DNA of 64,000 nucleotides. Source: Nelumbo lutea (Eukaryota; Streptophyta; Magnoliopsida; Proteales; Nelumbonaceae). The notes beneath the pieces are model-generated. The model ran no database searches. It was not told where the DNA came from and saw only the letters and a list, made by a program, of their open reading frames with translations. Below are positions 1 through 12,200 of the stretch, one piece after another; within the stretch, counting starts at the first letter, position 1, and each line of letters begins with the position of its first letter. Location of the stretch: assembly GCA_022828595.1 (NCBI GenBank), contig JAKGHH010000001.1:123392999-123456998 (forward strand), given 5' to 3'. The translations under genes and the position numbers were made by a program.

Positions 1-1606
1 AAAAGCTCCTCCCAATGTAGGTGTTCACGCCCAAAGAGGGTGCCAAATCCTTCCTCTACTGAAGATGAAGCAGCTTAGGGTGAAGCAGGATTTGCAAGGG
101 GATTTTTCAACAAGAATTATGTAGAGATGTGAGTACAACTTTAAGATTGTTTCTTCCACCAAGAAATAATATCAAGATCCAATCTTGATCACTCAAAGAG
201 GTGGAGATCAAACAAGGTAAGGCGACAAGAACAGAGAATGAGAAAACTGAATGCAGAATAGTCAATCAAATTGTATGTCATTTTCCAGTTCGCCCTCTTC
301 CTTTTATATAAACCTTAAAGAGTTAATCTCCTAATTTGATTAGGAGTTCCTTAATCCAAATCTTTATGTGGATCTAAACTCTTTAAGTGATAAGGCTTAT
401 CCCTTATCTTATCAGCAGATTAGGATCAGCTTCTCCTAATCCAAATCTTTATTTGGATCCAGACTCTTTAAGTGGATAAGAGTTATCCTCTTATCCTTAT
501 CTGTTGATCCATACCCAGATTCACCTCCTATTTAATTAATCAAATTAGCCCGATTCAAAATGGGCTTTAGGCCCATTAAGCATTTAGGCTCACTTCCTTT
601 AATGCTAGTTAGCTTGGCTCTCTTTGTATGGCGTAGGACCCGATCATTGATCTCCACAAAAATCATATATCCTTTGTTACAAGGCCTACTCGAATAAACC
701 CCTGAACCCATCAACATGGGCTCTTAATGGGCCTAACATTTACATTAAATGGTCCCTAAGTCCAGCCACCTTATGAAAGCTTGGGGACTATGGACTTAAC
801 TAAGATTAGCCCATCAGGTTTATTATCCCTAAATGGTCTTACACTTAACATCTTAGCCCTTAATGATCATATATTGCTTGACAAGAGAGGACCTCTCCCT
901 CGGCTGCACGGTATAGTATTGCACTCTTTACTCACATGGATCCTAGGAATTAAAACATTTTGCAAACAATTTGTGAAACCATAATATGTATATCTCTATA
1001 TAAATATATTTTTCAAAACAAATCTTAACAAGTTTGAAATCAACTGCCAATAGTTTAGGTTTCCATCAGAGAGAGTGCATTTCTTGATCATTCACTTTGT
1101 TCGACAAAGGGGCTGATTCTGTCATTATGATCACCCACTTACCCAAGTTTTGACCCCCTTTAAGGATCTCACCGATTGGCATATCAAAGATAGCCCAATC
1201 CGACACTTAGTGTAGTACCATAATTGAGTCTAGGGGTCATGTATAACTTTTCAGTTTTGTCCATCTGTCTCTAAGGTCTAAGGCAACAGTGGAATTTGAT
1301 CCAGTTCAGAGTTTCAAGTAAACCCACACTACATGTGCTTCAGGTCTCACCCTGACAGCTGAGACAAGCCACCCCAACCTACTTGGAAGCACATTAGTGT
1401 TAGCCTTGACAGGACAAATGTCTCTAGGTCTATCCAATGACTGTGAATATTCTAAATTAGCACGAGTCTCATAAGTGTCTATTTTAAAGGTATTACACAG
1501 AAACACACCATATAACATGAATCAAATATGTACTTTTATTCATTTACCATAAATGTCATAATGTACATCAAACTAATTGGAGATAAGGGCATGCACTATC
1601 TAATAG
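1..1606 (-). mobile_element. Partial LTR of copia family A (copy 1)
   Basis: This stretch aligns, same orientation, with most of the complete LTR at 21780-23693. Shared landmarks are the GTGTTCACGCCCAA block at the left, a GGGCTTTAGGCCCATTAAGC block near 560, the AAGAGAGGACCTCTCCCTCGGCTGC block near 885, and the AATATGTACTTTTATTCATT block near 1525. It ends near 1606 at a degraded version of the family's LTR terminus. Its left part lies outside the window. Short reading frames here are not coding. The copy is visibly diverged from the 21780 copy, so it is an old insertion or a remnant. Confidence 0.85.
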
Positions 1607-3150
1607 CGGAGACTTCGATGATCAAGTTTGCCGAAATCTGTAAAGGATCGGACCAAGCAAAAGAGAAGACTTAGAATTTAAGTTCTAGTGTGTATTTATC
1701 TCAATACCAATGGTTGGTGATGAATGACTAAGATATATCCAATTGGTGTCACATGTCAAGATCTACGGATTGGCCCAATACAGCTATATGAATTACTATT
1801 TTTGTATATATGCATGGTAGATATTTGCATTACAACTAACAAGTATATATATATATACATGGATACGGGCCATACGGCTAATAAATGAGGTCCAGAGTGC
1901 AATTTGGCATCATCTGAGTTTGAGGAATTGTTAAATTTGCATTAGCCGTATGGCCTGTATCCATATACATATATCCATGTATGATATACTTGTTAGTCTC
2001 CCGTGCGCCCACCTTTTGGTGATTTCTTCCTATTATTACGAAAAGAAAAGAGACATTCTTTTGACGCGTGGCAAACAGTTATTAGTTCAAGCAAGCCACG
2101 TGGAATATATGATGCTATTATGCAGTACGTGGATTCATTTTGTGCACTAACGGCTCGGAGGTGGAATCTGCTCCCCCTCACGACCTTACAGCCACATCCA
2201 CTGCATTGGGAATATATGATAAATAATAATATTTTCAATACATAGTAGGATGTGCCCGTGTGGTTGGTGTGACACGCTATATGTGTGGGGTACATCTGGT
2301 CTCAGCGACTAAATGCCAACAGGCTACTTGGTAATATATTCTATTGATAGTAGTGGAGACTTAGTAAGTTGGAATTGAATCTTACTTGCACTTGAGTTGG
2401 GAGGTTTATGGGTTGGGGATAGACTACCCCCATTGTATAGCCCTTCAAGAAAAGCGGCTAGGATGGGAAATGGAAAAATGAATTTGGGCCTTTGCTTCTA
2501 TCGGCCCAAATTGGCCCGACTCCATGAGGTGGAAATAAGGGTGGTCATGAGTCAAGTTATCACAAGTTATTTGAGTTTGGCTTGGTTTGATTTGAACTCG
2601 AGTCTAATATATATGCTCATTTACTAGTGGAGTCGAGCTTGAGCTTAATAAAACTTGGTTCATAAGGCTCGCGAGCCTAATCGAATATGTATACATAGAG
2701 TGTCACCTTAGCTACAAAGGAATCGATACTTTATCAATGAAGAAAGGCACCTTGGCTGCTAAGAATACCTTAGCATCTAAGGTAGACCTGCAATCAAAGT
2801 TAGCTAAACTCAAAACGAATTGAAATCGAACTTCCATACTTTTAACTTGAGCCGAATTTGATTTCAAAACTCTAATTCAAAACGAAGTCAAGAGCTTAAA
2901 TAACTAAATATTCGACTCGGCTATATATATATATATATATTAAAATATATAGCCTCCTACTACGTGGCGCAAACCATTAGCCGCGCCGCCGCGGACGTTT
3001 ATGTACGTCCTAGAGAATGGGCTCATGGGCTAGACTCTATTTGAGCGGTGATCCAATTATAGTGCTTAATAATGAACATGTGGCAGTTTACGAATATCGT
3101 CTGATCGCCGCCTTCGTGTGCAGAAGAAAATTTCCCTTGATGGAAAAACA
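1607..3150. other. Intergenic DNA upstream of the host gene
   Basis: No gene is recognised here. It holds the foldback at 1835-1997. Between about 2545 and 2910 there is a GAGTTTGGCTTGG / GAGTCGAGCTTGAGCTT style sequence that resembles dispersed plant repeats, but I could not define its ends. A TA run lies near 2921-2940. Short open frames in both strands have no recognisable domain. Confidence 0.5.
1835..1997. repeat. 163-bp foldback (imperfect inverted repeat)
   Basis: The left arm starts ACTAACAAGTATAT and the right arm ends ATATACTTGTTAGT. Inside, CATGGATACGGGCCATACGG (left) is mirrored by CCGTATGGCCTGTATCCAT (right), with a central spacer of about 57 bp. The arms therefore pair over roughly 50 bp with small interruptions. 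It is MITE-like in size and shape, but no clear target duplication is seen, so class is unassigned. Confidence 0.7.
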
Positions 3151-3229
3151 GTAAAACCGCTCTCTCTCTCTGTATCCATCTATCTGTCTATCTATATAAT
3201 TTACCGAGAGAAGATACCTACTTTTAGAG
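2915..3229 (+). promoter_or_regulatory. Proximal promoter and 5' UTR of the CTLH-CRA gene
   Basis: The region just upstream of the start codon contains a TA-repeat/AT-rich tract (about 2921-2950) and a pyrimidine-rich CTCTCTCTCT tract (about 3161-3172), a common feature of plant core promoters and 5' UTRs. The start codon context is AGAGATGGA, with G at +4, which fits a plant initiation site. The transcription start cannot be placed from sequence alone. Confidence 0.4.
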
Positions 3230-6200
3230 ATGGAATCGATGCCTGTAAATTGGGAAGCTCTTGATTATCTGGTTGTCGATTTTGCGAAATCTGAAAACTT
3301 GATAGAAGATTCAATCTCTTCTCCTTCTTCCTCTCCTTCTTCTCCCTCTTCCCCGTCGTCTTCGTCTTACCGCTCGCGTCTGCTAATTCGCCAGATCCGA
3401 CGGTCACTGGAAATCGGAGATGTCGATGCTGCTATCAATCTTCTTCGGATCCATGCTCCATTTGTTCTCCATGATCATCGACTTCTCTTTCGATTGCAAA
3501 AGCAGGTAATGCAATTTTTTTTGTTCGTAGTGGGGGGGGGGGGCGAAAATTGTTTGCTTGGGATTACTTTCTGATTTCTAATACTCTTTGTAAAATAAAA
3601 AAAAGAAATTTATCGAGCTTCTGAGGAGGGGGACTGCCAAAGATCGTGATTCTGCAATTGAGTGCCTGCGCAAAGAACTTGCTCCTTGTGCTCTCGATGC
3701 CTATCCGGTATTTGTTACTCTACCTTCATGATATTCTCGTTCATACCATCATCATCATCATCATCCAAGCCTTATCCCAAGTATATGGAGTCGGCTATTT
3801 TCTCGTTCATATGCCATTTTTCTATGTCTTTCATCAGCACTGCTATTGATGTGGCACTTGAAGGTTAATGTGTATTATTATTAGTATTTCTAGATTTTTT
3901 TTTTTTTTTTTTTTTTGTTATTTGTGTTACATAGAGACTAGAACTGTGTAAGTAGATGAATTTGTTAATGGTTTGCGATATCGTGCTTGTTTGATTTGTG
4001 AATTTCTTGGTGGCTATTTTTTAATTTTTCAAGTTAAAAATAAATCACTCTGGTATACTATCAGATCAAGAACGATATAATTTTTTATTTTTGCTGGTTC
4101 ACTGGGTATTTTGATGTAAATTTCTAGTTTGCCACCTAGTTGGCAATTGCCAAACTTCCTTGTGCACCGCCCATTGGTTACTCAGATTGAAGATATTTGT
4201 TCTTCTTCTTTTAGAAGGTGGTAACATGGGTTCTGTAGCCCAGAATGAATGAATTTCACAAGAGAAGAACTGTTGTTTAAAGAACACCTAAACTAACACT
4301 GACGTTGTTCTTTCAAAATTATCTTGCCTATCTTCCCTGCGAAGGAGGCAATAAGTCTTTTTTTTTCTAGTTGATTTCCTCCATAAATTATTGTTGCAAA
4401 AAATATCTTCCATAAATTTTACATAAGCTGTGGATGGTAAATGCAGATATTAGGACTTTAGGTTGAATGGTTATAGGTTTGTTTCTCTTTCTCTATATTT
4501 TCTTTCTATTCTAGAAGCACCTATTATAGCCATCAACAAACAACAACCATAAATTCTTCGTTAAAAGAGTTCATTCAACATCACTAAAGACAAGAATCAG
4601 TTAAGGTAAGTCCTTATGGCCAAATTGTTTAAATCTCTTTCTTTCATTGGATTTTCTTAGATAGAATCCCATTTCTCTCAATATCCCCACTCTATATTGG
4701 GTGAAAACCCAATATAATTCAGTTTCCTTCCATCTTTTAATTGTATAAACAATTTCTGGAAACTCTAATTCTTCTACATCCTAGAATTTTCATCTTTGTG
4801 CCTGACCTATAATTTCCGTCATATTAGATTTCCCACCATAAGTCTTTATCACATTTCAAGCTACAAAAGTTCACCCAAAAACTTTATCTAGAATCCTAGG
4901 TTTTAGTATAAAATTTATGGATTTTCTTTTTTTTTTTTTCTTGCCAAGTAAACTTATGGATTTTATTCATAAGGTAGATTTTGTGCAAGGTGTACTCAAA
5001 ATCCTACCAAGCTTGGTGATCTCCTACATCCTTATATTCTAAATCTGCCTATGAAATTTCATAGAAAAAATTCCAAACCTAGCTTTCTTTTCCTCAATTT
5101 CAAACTTTTCGTGGTTTTGAGAAAAGCCTGTAGTTCTTATAGGTAAACAAGAGTGTTTTACTTTTTGCCTTTTATCATAGACTATGCATTTAGATTTTCT
5201 CATTATTACTGTTATTAATATCATAGTGATTATTTTATTGAATGTTTATGTACACACATACACATATACACATATGGGCACACCTATATAGAGAGTTTAG
5301 ACTCCTCAATGAACTTATGATGTATTATTAATTAATAATCTTATCTGCTATAGATTCTGACATATGCTTGTGTTTATGTTTAAGGAAGCATATGAAGAGT
5401 TTAAGCATGTTCTTCTTGCACTTATATTTGACAAAGATGATCAGGCCTCACCTGTGGCAAATGAGGTGTGTATAAATTATAAATTATGTTTTCACACTCA
5501 TGGTTATAAAGTTATAACTTTATGGAGCTATGTATGCTTTTCTTTTCAAGTATGATTATGATCTGTGGATATGGATATAGCTTTCTGTTTTAAGGAGACA
5601 TGGTTCTATTTCCTGAGATTCAAGACATGGGTATGGCTTTGGGTACCCTATTGAAGGATAGTTCTTCCTTATTTGGGGATCTTTAGTTCTGCTTGTAATT
5701 CTTACTTTGTTCATTGCTGCTTAAAAGTTTTTTTTTTTTTGATGAATTTGCTGCTTAAAAGTTTTTGGTAAAACATTTTTTTTTCAACTTGAAATATTTC
5801 CTCACCATGTGGTTCTTGATGGTTTTGGGTTTCACACACACACACACATACACATGTATATATGTTTGTTTACTTTCGTTCTTTTTCTCTGTATTTTGTG
5901 CTGGGGAAAGAGGGGATGTTGAACCATGGCATATCACTGTTTACCTTCACCTCATATTAAGATGGAAGCATGTCCATTGACATCCATAAGGTTGATGGCA
6001 AATTATTTTTGGATCCAAGACTCTCTATTGGCATTTGTTATCTTAATATTCTTGTTATATTTGTTTCAGTGGTCTGAAAGAAAGAGGTCTGACATTGCTG
6101 GATTATTGTCCTCTGTTCTAAGGGCCCATCTACATGCTTATGACCCAGTCTTTTCGATGACCTTGAGATACTTGATAAGGTCATACCTCAACTTAGTTGC

Positions 6201-9200
6201 TCTGATTGGTAACAATGTATACACTTTCTGGATGCTAGATTCTTATTGTTCCTTTAAATAACATGCAGTATACACAAGGGATTCTGCTTCCGTCAGGGTA
6301 TATCATCTCCTATTTCGGATCTGACTGAGAGGTTGCTCCTTGAGGAACGTGATCCCCCTGCAACAACTGAGGAGAGCTTGTATGAGGCACCCCCTTTTGA
6401 TGAGGTGGATTTATTTATTTACCTTTCATATAGAACTTGTTTGTCTATGTACTCCTTAGGTTTTAATCAGCACCTACATGTCAATTCTTCTTCAGGTTGA
6501 TATACAAGCCCTTGCACATGCCGTGGAACTTACACGACAAGGTGCAGTTGATAGCTTGCGATTTGCTAAGGGCAATTTAATCCAGGCATTTCAGGTTCTT
6601 CATCAATTTTTTATTAATGATTCTATGGATTGATTTTGTGCTTGGGGCATTTCTCTTGCTTGTTATTACATAATCAATTGTGGTGTGGCTTGAATTTTAA
6701 TGATAGATTAGTATGTCGCTAGACAAATAAAATGTCTTCTTTGGCTGGGAAGTAGGGATGGCAGCGGGGCGGGTTCAGGGAGGGTTTTGTGAATCCAAGC
6801 CCTCCCTAAAACCCATAACAGGTTGAATTTTCAGAATCCAAACCCTTCCCACAAATGAAAATGCAAAGCCCACCTCAACCCTACACTCCCCGCATTTGTG
6901 GGTGGGGCAGGTTGGGTTGGCATAATGGGTGCAGAACCTGCATCTAATTTCGTATTATATAAGCAATAAACAAGTGAAATAACATGAACAAACATCAGAA
7001 TTTCCAATTATTTTCTTAAAACATGTAGAAAGCACATAAGCTATCAATTATCCTTCACATAAAATTCAAAATATTATTAACTTCAACAGTCAATACATAA
7101 GTTCATATACTATCAAACAATATGCGGGCGGGAAGGTAGTGCTTAACCTATTACCACACCCTATCTGTACCCATACGAGTTGTAAAATCCTAAAAGCTGT
7201 CCCCACCCCAAAATTTGGTTCTCAAGGAAAAAGAACCCACCCCATTGAGGCAGTACCAGCCAAGTGGGGTAGAAATTACCACCCCTACCAGTGTTTTAAA
7301 AGGCGTGGGAGGCGTATGCTTGGAGGCGCTCTAGGCAAGGCACTCCCAAAACGCCCTGAGGTGTATGCTAGAGGCACTGACACCTCTGAGGAGTACGCCT
7401 CATGCACACCTCATATAAAAAGACTAAAAAAAAGAAAAAGAAAAAAAAGGAAAGGAAAAGAAAAGAAAGGGAAGGGAAATAGAAGAAAAAAAATAGAGAA
7501 AAGGAAAGGAAAGGGAGGAGAAGATAAGGGGGAAGAAAGTGATCTGCCTTTGGCCCCTTTGGCTGGGGGGCTTTCAACTAGTGCTGTGCATCTTTATTCT
7601 TCTTAATATAAAAGATTTTTATCAAAAATAAAGAAAAAATGAGATCCCCTCTTCCTCTTCGGACTCCTCCCCTTCCTCTTCCTTCTTCCTCTTGACCCCC
7701 TCCTCTTAAGGAGGCTTATGCCTCTTACATTCTGAACTATGCCTCACGCCTCTAGGTAGTGGAACGCCTCGCGTCACACCTCCGCATTTTAAAACATTGA
7801 TCCCTACTAGGAAGTGATATATCCTAATAAGGCCATGGTGCTTAGTTTTAGAAACATTTTCTTATGAGATTTAAGCTAGAGAGTTGGCTGATCTTGGAAC
7901 AAAATGAAATTAGGGGTGCACAGTGCATGCCATGATCTTATCTCTCTTTTCTTGTGGTAGGGTATCCATTTAGAATTACCCCCATCTCTAAATCATCGTA
8001 TCCTTGTGGTCCATTGCTATAGGAGGGGGATGGTGGTGGTTTGGGGGAATTTATTGGTGAGTGCCCCAGCTTTTGCTGTTTGTTGCTGGGTTATTGGTGG
8101 AGCCGGGGAGGTCATTGTTCTTTTTTCCCAGCTGGGTTAAATTTGCAAATGCAGACACATGTCTGAAAAAGAATGCTCCTATTTGAGAGTGGAAATAACC
8201 ACCCTTTTGATGCTCTTTCTTGAAAGAATACAATGCTACTTGTTTGGAAGAGAAGGCTTTCCATCGGGATGAAACTTGGAAATCCTTTTGAGCTTTTCAA
8301 GTTTTCCAGCTAATTCAGCTAGCTTAGGGAATAGATAAATATCCTGGTAAACTGGGTAGCACACTCTTAAGAGAAGGAAACTCTAGAAAATTCTCTCAAG
8401 TAAGGGTTATCATTGATCTTGTGACTACTCAAATATCTAATTGGGTTTTGACTAGGGAGGAATTTAGAGGCATCTCAATTAATTCATTGCCATGGCTGGC
8501 AAGCTTCTCTATTCCAGACAGGGTTGTGCAGGAGTGCCATCTCCCCTTCCATCGAGTGGTGAAGCTCTAAATGGATGCTTGACAGGCCTGTTACTTTCAG
8601 CAGTGGTTGAGTCGTTAGAGCATGTGATGGCATGAATATGACAGTTACTCTGGGTTCATTAAGCAAGGGGGTTTTCTTTGAGTTCCAAGAGACTAAATGT
8701 TGAGGAAGATCCACATCTAGCTATTGGATGGATGATGTCATGTAAAGGGCCCTAGCCATGGGATCTCCCATTGGAAAAGCTATAGTTTTGGCATCCAGGA
8801 CTGACCAACTCATTCAGGTGTCTTCCAAGATCAACTAATGCTCTAGCTGATATCTTAACTGGAAGTAAATTAGCATGGTTGGTTGGGGGACTGGCCCACC
8901 AGGGTAGCTATCATTTTCCTGAATTATTTGTTTTTTTTTCCTTCAGGCACAGTTACATGTTAGTAGCATGAAATGTCTGTACTTGTTTCTCTTTCTTTTT
9001 CAGATTGCTATAGTAATTTTTGCTTTCTCCATTAATATTGAGAAAGTGAGCTTGAATTGTTTTTTACCTCCTTAATAGATTATTAATGAATATCATTATT
9101 GATTAGAAAAGCTAGGGTACTTTTATGACTGTTGGTTTACATTTTGAAAAGGTATCTAATTTGTCATCTTACCTTGGTTTTTGTTTATTTTGCTCAACCT

Positions 9201-12200
9201 GCATTGTTTCTATATGTTTAGAACCACTTTCTGAAGTAAATAGTATACTGTTGATGTGGATATTGATGTAGGGAAAGAACCAATGGAGAAAGTAACCAGT
9301 TTCCTTCCAATGCGTTATGCAATAGCAATTTTATAATTTTTGAGTTTTTGGGGTTTTGGTCATTTGAGTTTTTGAAAGTTATTTTCTAAGTTTATTTATG
9401 GCTTAGGGATTGGGTTAATCATCCTGAAGGGTCAAACTAGTTTAAAGAGTCTTATTATGGAGCTTTTTGAAGAAGTCGAGAAATCATCTCTCTTGTGGGC
9501 AGTGTGGTAAGAGAGAATTAATAGGATTTTTCAAGGGAAAGAAAAATCAGCTCCTGAAGTTATTGAAGGGATCACCATCAAGGCAGTACATTGGCTGAAA
9601 ACTCTTGACTTGTTCAAGGATGTCTCTATAGATGATTTGACTAGAGGCTGGAGTATTTTAGCAAGGTCTTCTACTTCATCACCTACCATACAAGCAGTTT
9701 GGTCCCCTCCTTTGCAGTGTAATGTCAAACTGAACTTTGATGGAAGCTCTCTTGGGAACCCTGGCCTTCTGGAGTAGGAGGTGTATTTAGAGACGTGGAA
9801 GGAAAAAATCCTAGCTATGTATTCTGGTCCAATAGGTTTGGGGGACTTGCTTAGAGCTGAAGTATCAGCTCTCCTCCAAGGGCTCAGATGGGCCAAGCAA
9901 TTGGGTTTTCAAACAGTTAGAAGCAGTGTTCTAAACCACAAGGCGCAAAAAATGTGCAATGGGCCAATTTGTGCCTGAGGTGAGAGGCGCACGCCTTTTT
10001 GAAGCAAGGCGCAAAAATACAAACAATTGCCTAAAAAAATAAAAAATGTCAAAAAATTAAAAAATGCAAAAAATATTAAACATTAATACTAATAAGAAAT
10101 TTAACCTTAAATTTTAAAATTAATGGTTTTAAAAACCTATTAATCTAAAATTAAAATACATAAACTTAACATGTAAAGCATTTTCAAATGAAAATTTAAA
10201 AATAAAACCAAACATATAAAACATTTTCAAGCATGTAAAGCCCACAATTTCTTTTCTCCTCAATTGCAGTAGTTCAAGTAGCTAATGTGATATAAAACAT
10301 ATTACATTCCTGATTCTACGAGTTGCCTTTGTACCACGCCCCTCGAGGGCAAGCCCAAACAAGTCCATGTTAGGGCTCAAATTCTTAATTCTCACACAAA
10401 AAAAAAATAATGATTTTATAATTTTAATTGCCTTCTAAGAAGATATTTTACTAAGATGAAATGAATGAATAACATTAGCAAATAGGGGGGCGGCAGCCCC
10501 TAGCCCAGCTGCTAGGTTCAGAAAAAGCAAGAAAAATGCACAATTTTCAAAAGGCGCAATGCTAGGCCAAGGCGCAAGGCGCATCCACACTAAGCACACC
10601 AGGCTATGCGCCTTTTGAAACTGCTGCACCTAGGACCTAGGCGAGGCGCCTACCCTAAAATGCACCTCGCCTGTGGCCTAGGCGCGCCTTTTAAATTGGT
10701 TTGAAGTTTGTTTGAAGTTACCTACAGGTAGGAGTATGATCTTACCTCTCTCTTTCTCTCTGATTAGATTTCTTTGAAGGCTCAATCTTTCTTCTCTTTC
10801 TATTCTCTATTTTGGATCTAAATCTCTCTTTCCTATATTTCAAATCCTTAACCCCTCCTTCACAGTGAGGGGGATTAACATCAAACATTGTTCTACTTCA
10901 GTTTATTGCATTAAAGTCAAACTGTGCATTCATTATAAGCTATATTTGGAACATTGTTGGGATTAAATAAATGCTTCTCTTTATTTTTTGCTTTTGCATC
11001 ATGTTGATTGTCTGCAGAATGAAACTATGCCGGATGAAACTGGAATGTTCCAATGCTTGATGAGCTTGTTCATGAATACAGTGTCTACAGAGGAATAGTC
11101 AACAGTGGTCTGACATCAAGATCTGTAAATCTTTTCTCCAACTTGAATATTTGATAACTGTTCAATGCATATATAGATTCTTATCAATCCACATTCTGGT
11201 TTTTCCAGGCATCCTGTATTCAAAGCCCTGGTAAACCCTTGGAATTTTATCAGCAAGTCTGTGTTTGTTGCTCGTCAATTGGTTGTTCTGTTGACATAGC
11301 ATATAAATCCGTTGATCACCCTGACACTGAAACGTCCATCTGTAATGCTGAAATGAGTGGTCCTCAAGTAACTAATGTTGATAATTTAAGCGTACAATGT
11401 GCTGATGTAGAATCACGACTTGCATATGAAGTAATAGGCAACCGTGAAGATTGCAGCACTAGTGAGACACATCAGGCTGAAAATTATAAAGGGTCTCAAA
11501 GGAGTAGAAGTCATTCAATTGGACCAAGGAATAGGCGCAAACGATGGAGAGGGAGAACTGAGAAGCTAGACTTTGGCCATGATGATTCTGATACTGTGAG
11601 TAGCAAGCAAGAGCTCATCACTCCAACTCCTGCTGTCAACCCTGAAGGATTAGAGGAACAACAGGTATCAACCCGTAAATCTATTTTGATCATCATGCTG
11701 CTTTGTATGCTGATAAGTTTCTTGTTACACAGGTTTTGGTAAAACATTCTCCTCCAGAGAATTTCAAGAAAAAGGGGGATTGTAAATATGAGATTGTGCT
11801 GGAAATGAAGGAACTAGTTAGTAAGGGAATGGCTGCTGAGGTTGTGGAAGAAGTGAACACCATGGACCCAAACTTTTTTGCACAGAATCCTCTTATCTTG
11901 TTCCAACTTAAGCAGGTAATTGTGGTATGTAGTATGTTTAACTTGGGAGAATTTCTTTTTGGAAAAGATAAGGTAAATTTATTAGAAAAACCTAAAGATA
12001 CAAACAGAAATCTGCCAAGGACAAGGCAGGAATAAGTATTAATAGTTCAATTTTATTAGAAAAAATAAGCAGCCTAGTAAGAGAGTGATTTCATTATCTA
12101 TGAATTGAGTATTAATAGTTCAAATGGTAAACTTTTCCGCTGATGGCCTTTGTACTGGTGTCAGGTTGAATTCCTTAAACTAGTCACTAGTGGTGATCAT

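Noticed and set aside
7139..7606. 155-codon plus-strand frame with a lysine-rich tail
   Set aside because: It spans the two nested hAT-like elements and its length comes from an AAGAAAAGG low-complexity tract; no domain and no gene context.
9531..9896. 121-codon minus-strand frame
   Set aside because: It is the antisense shadow of the LINE RNase H fragment on the plus strand.
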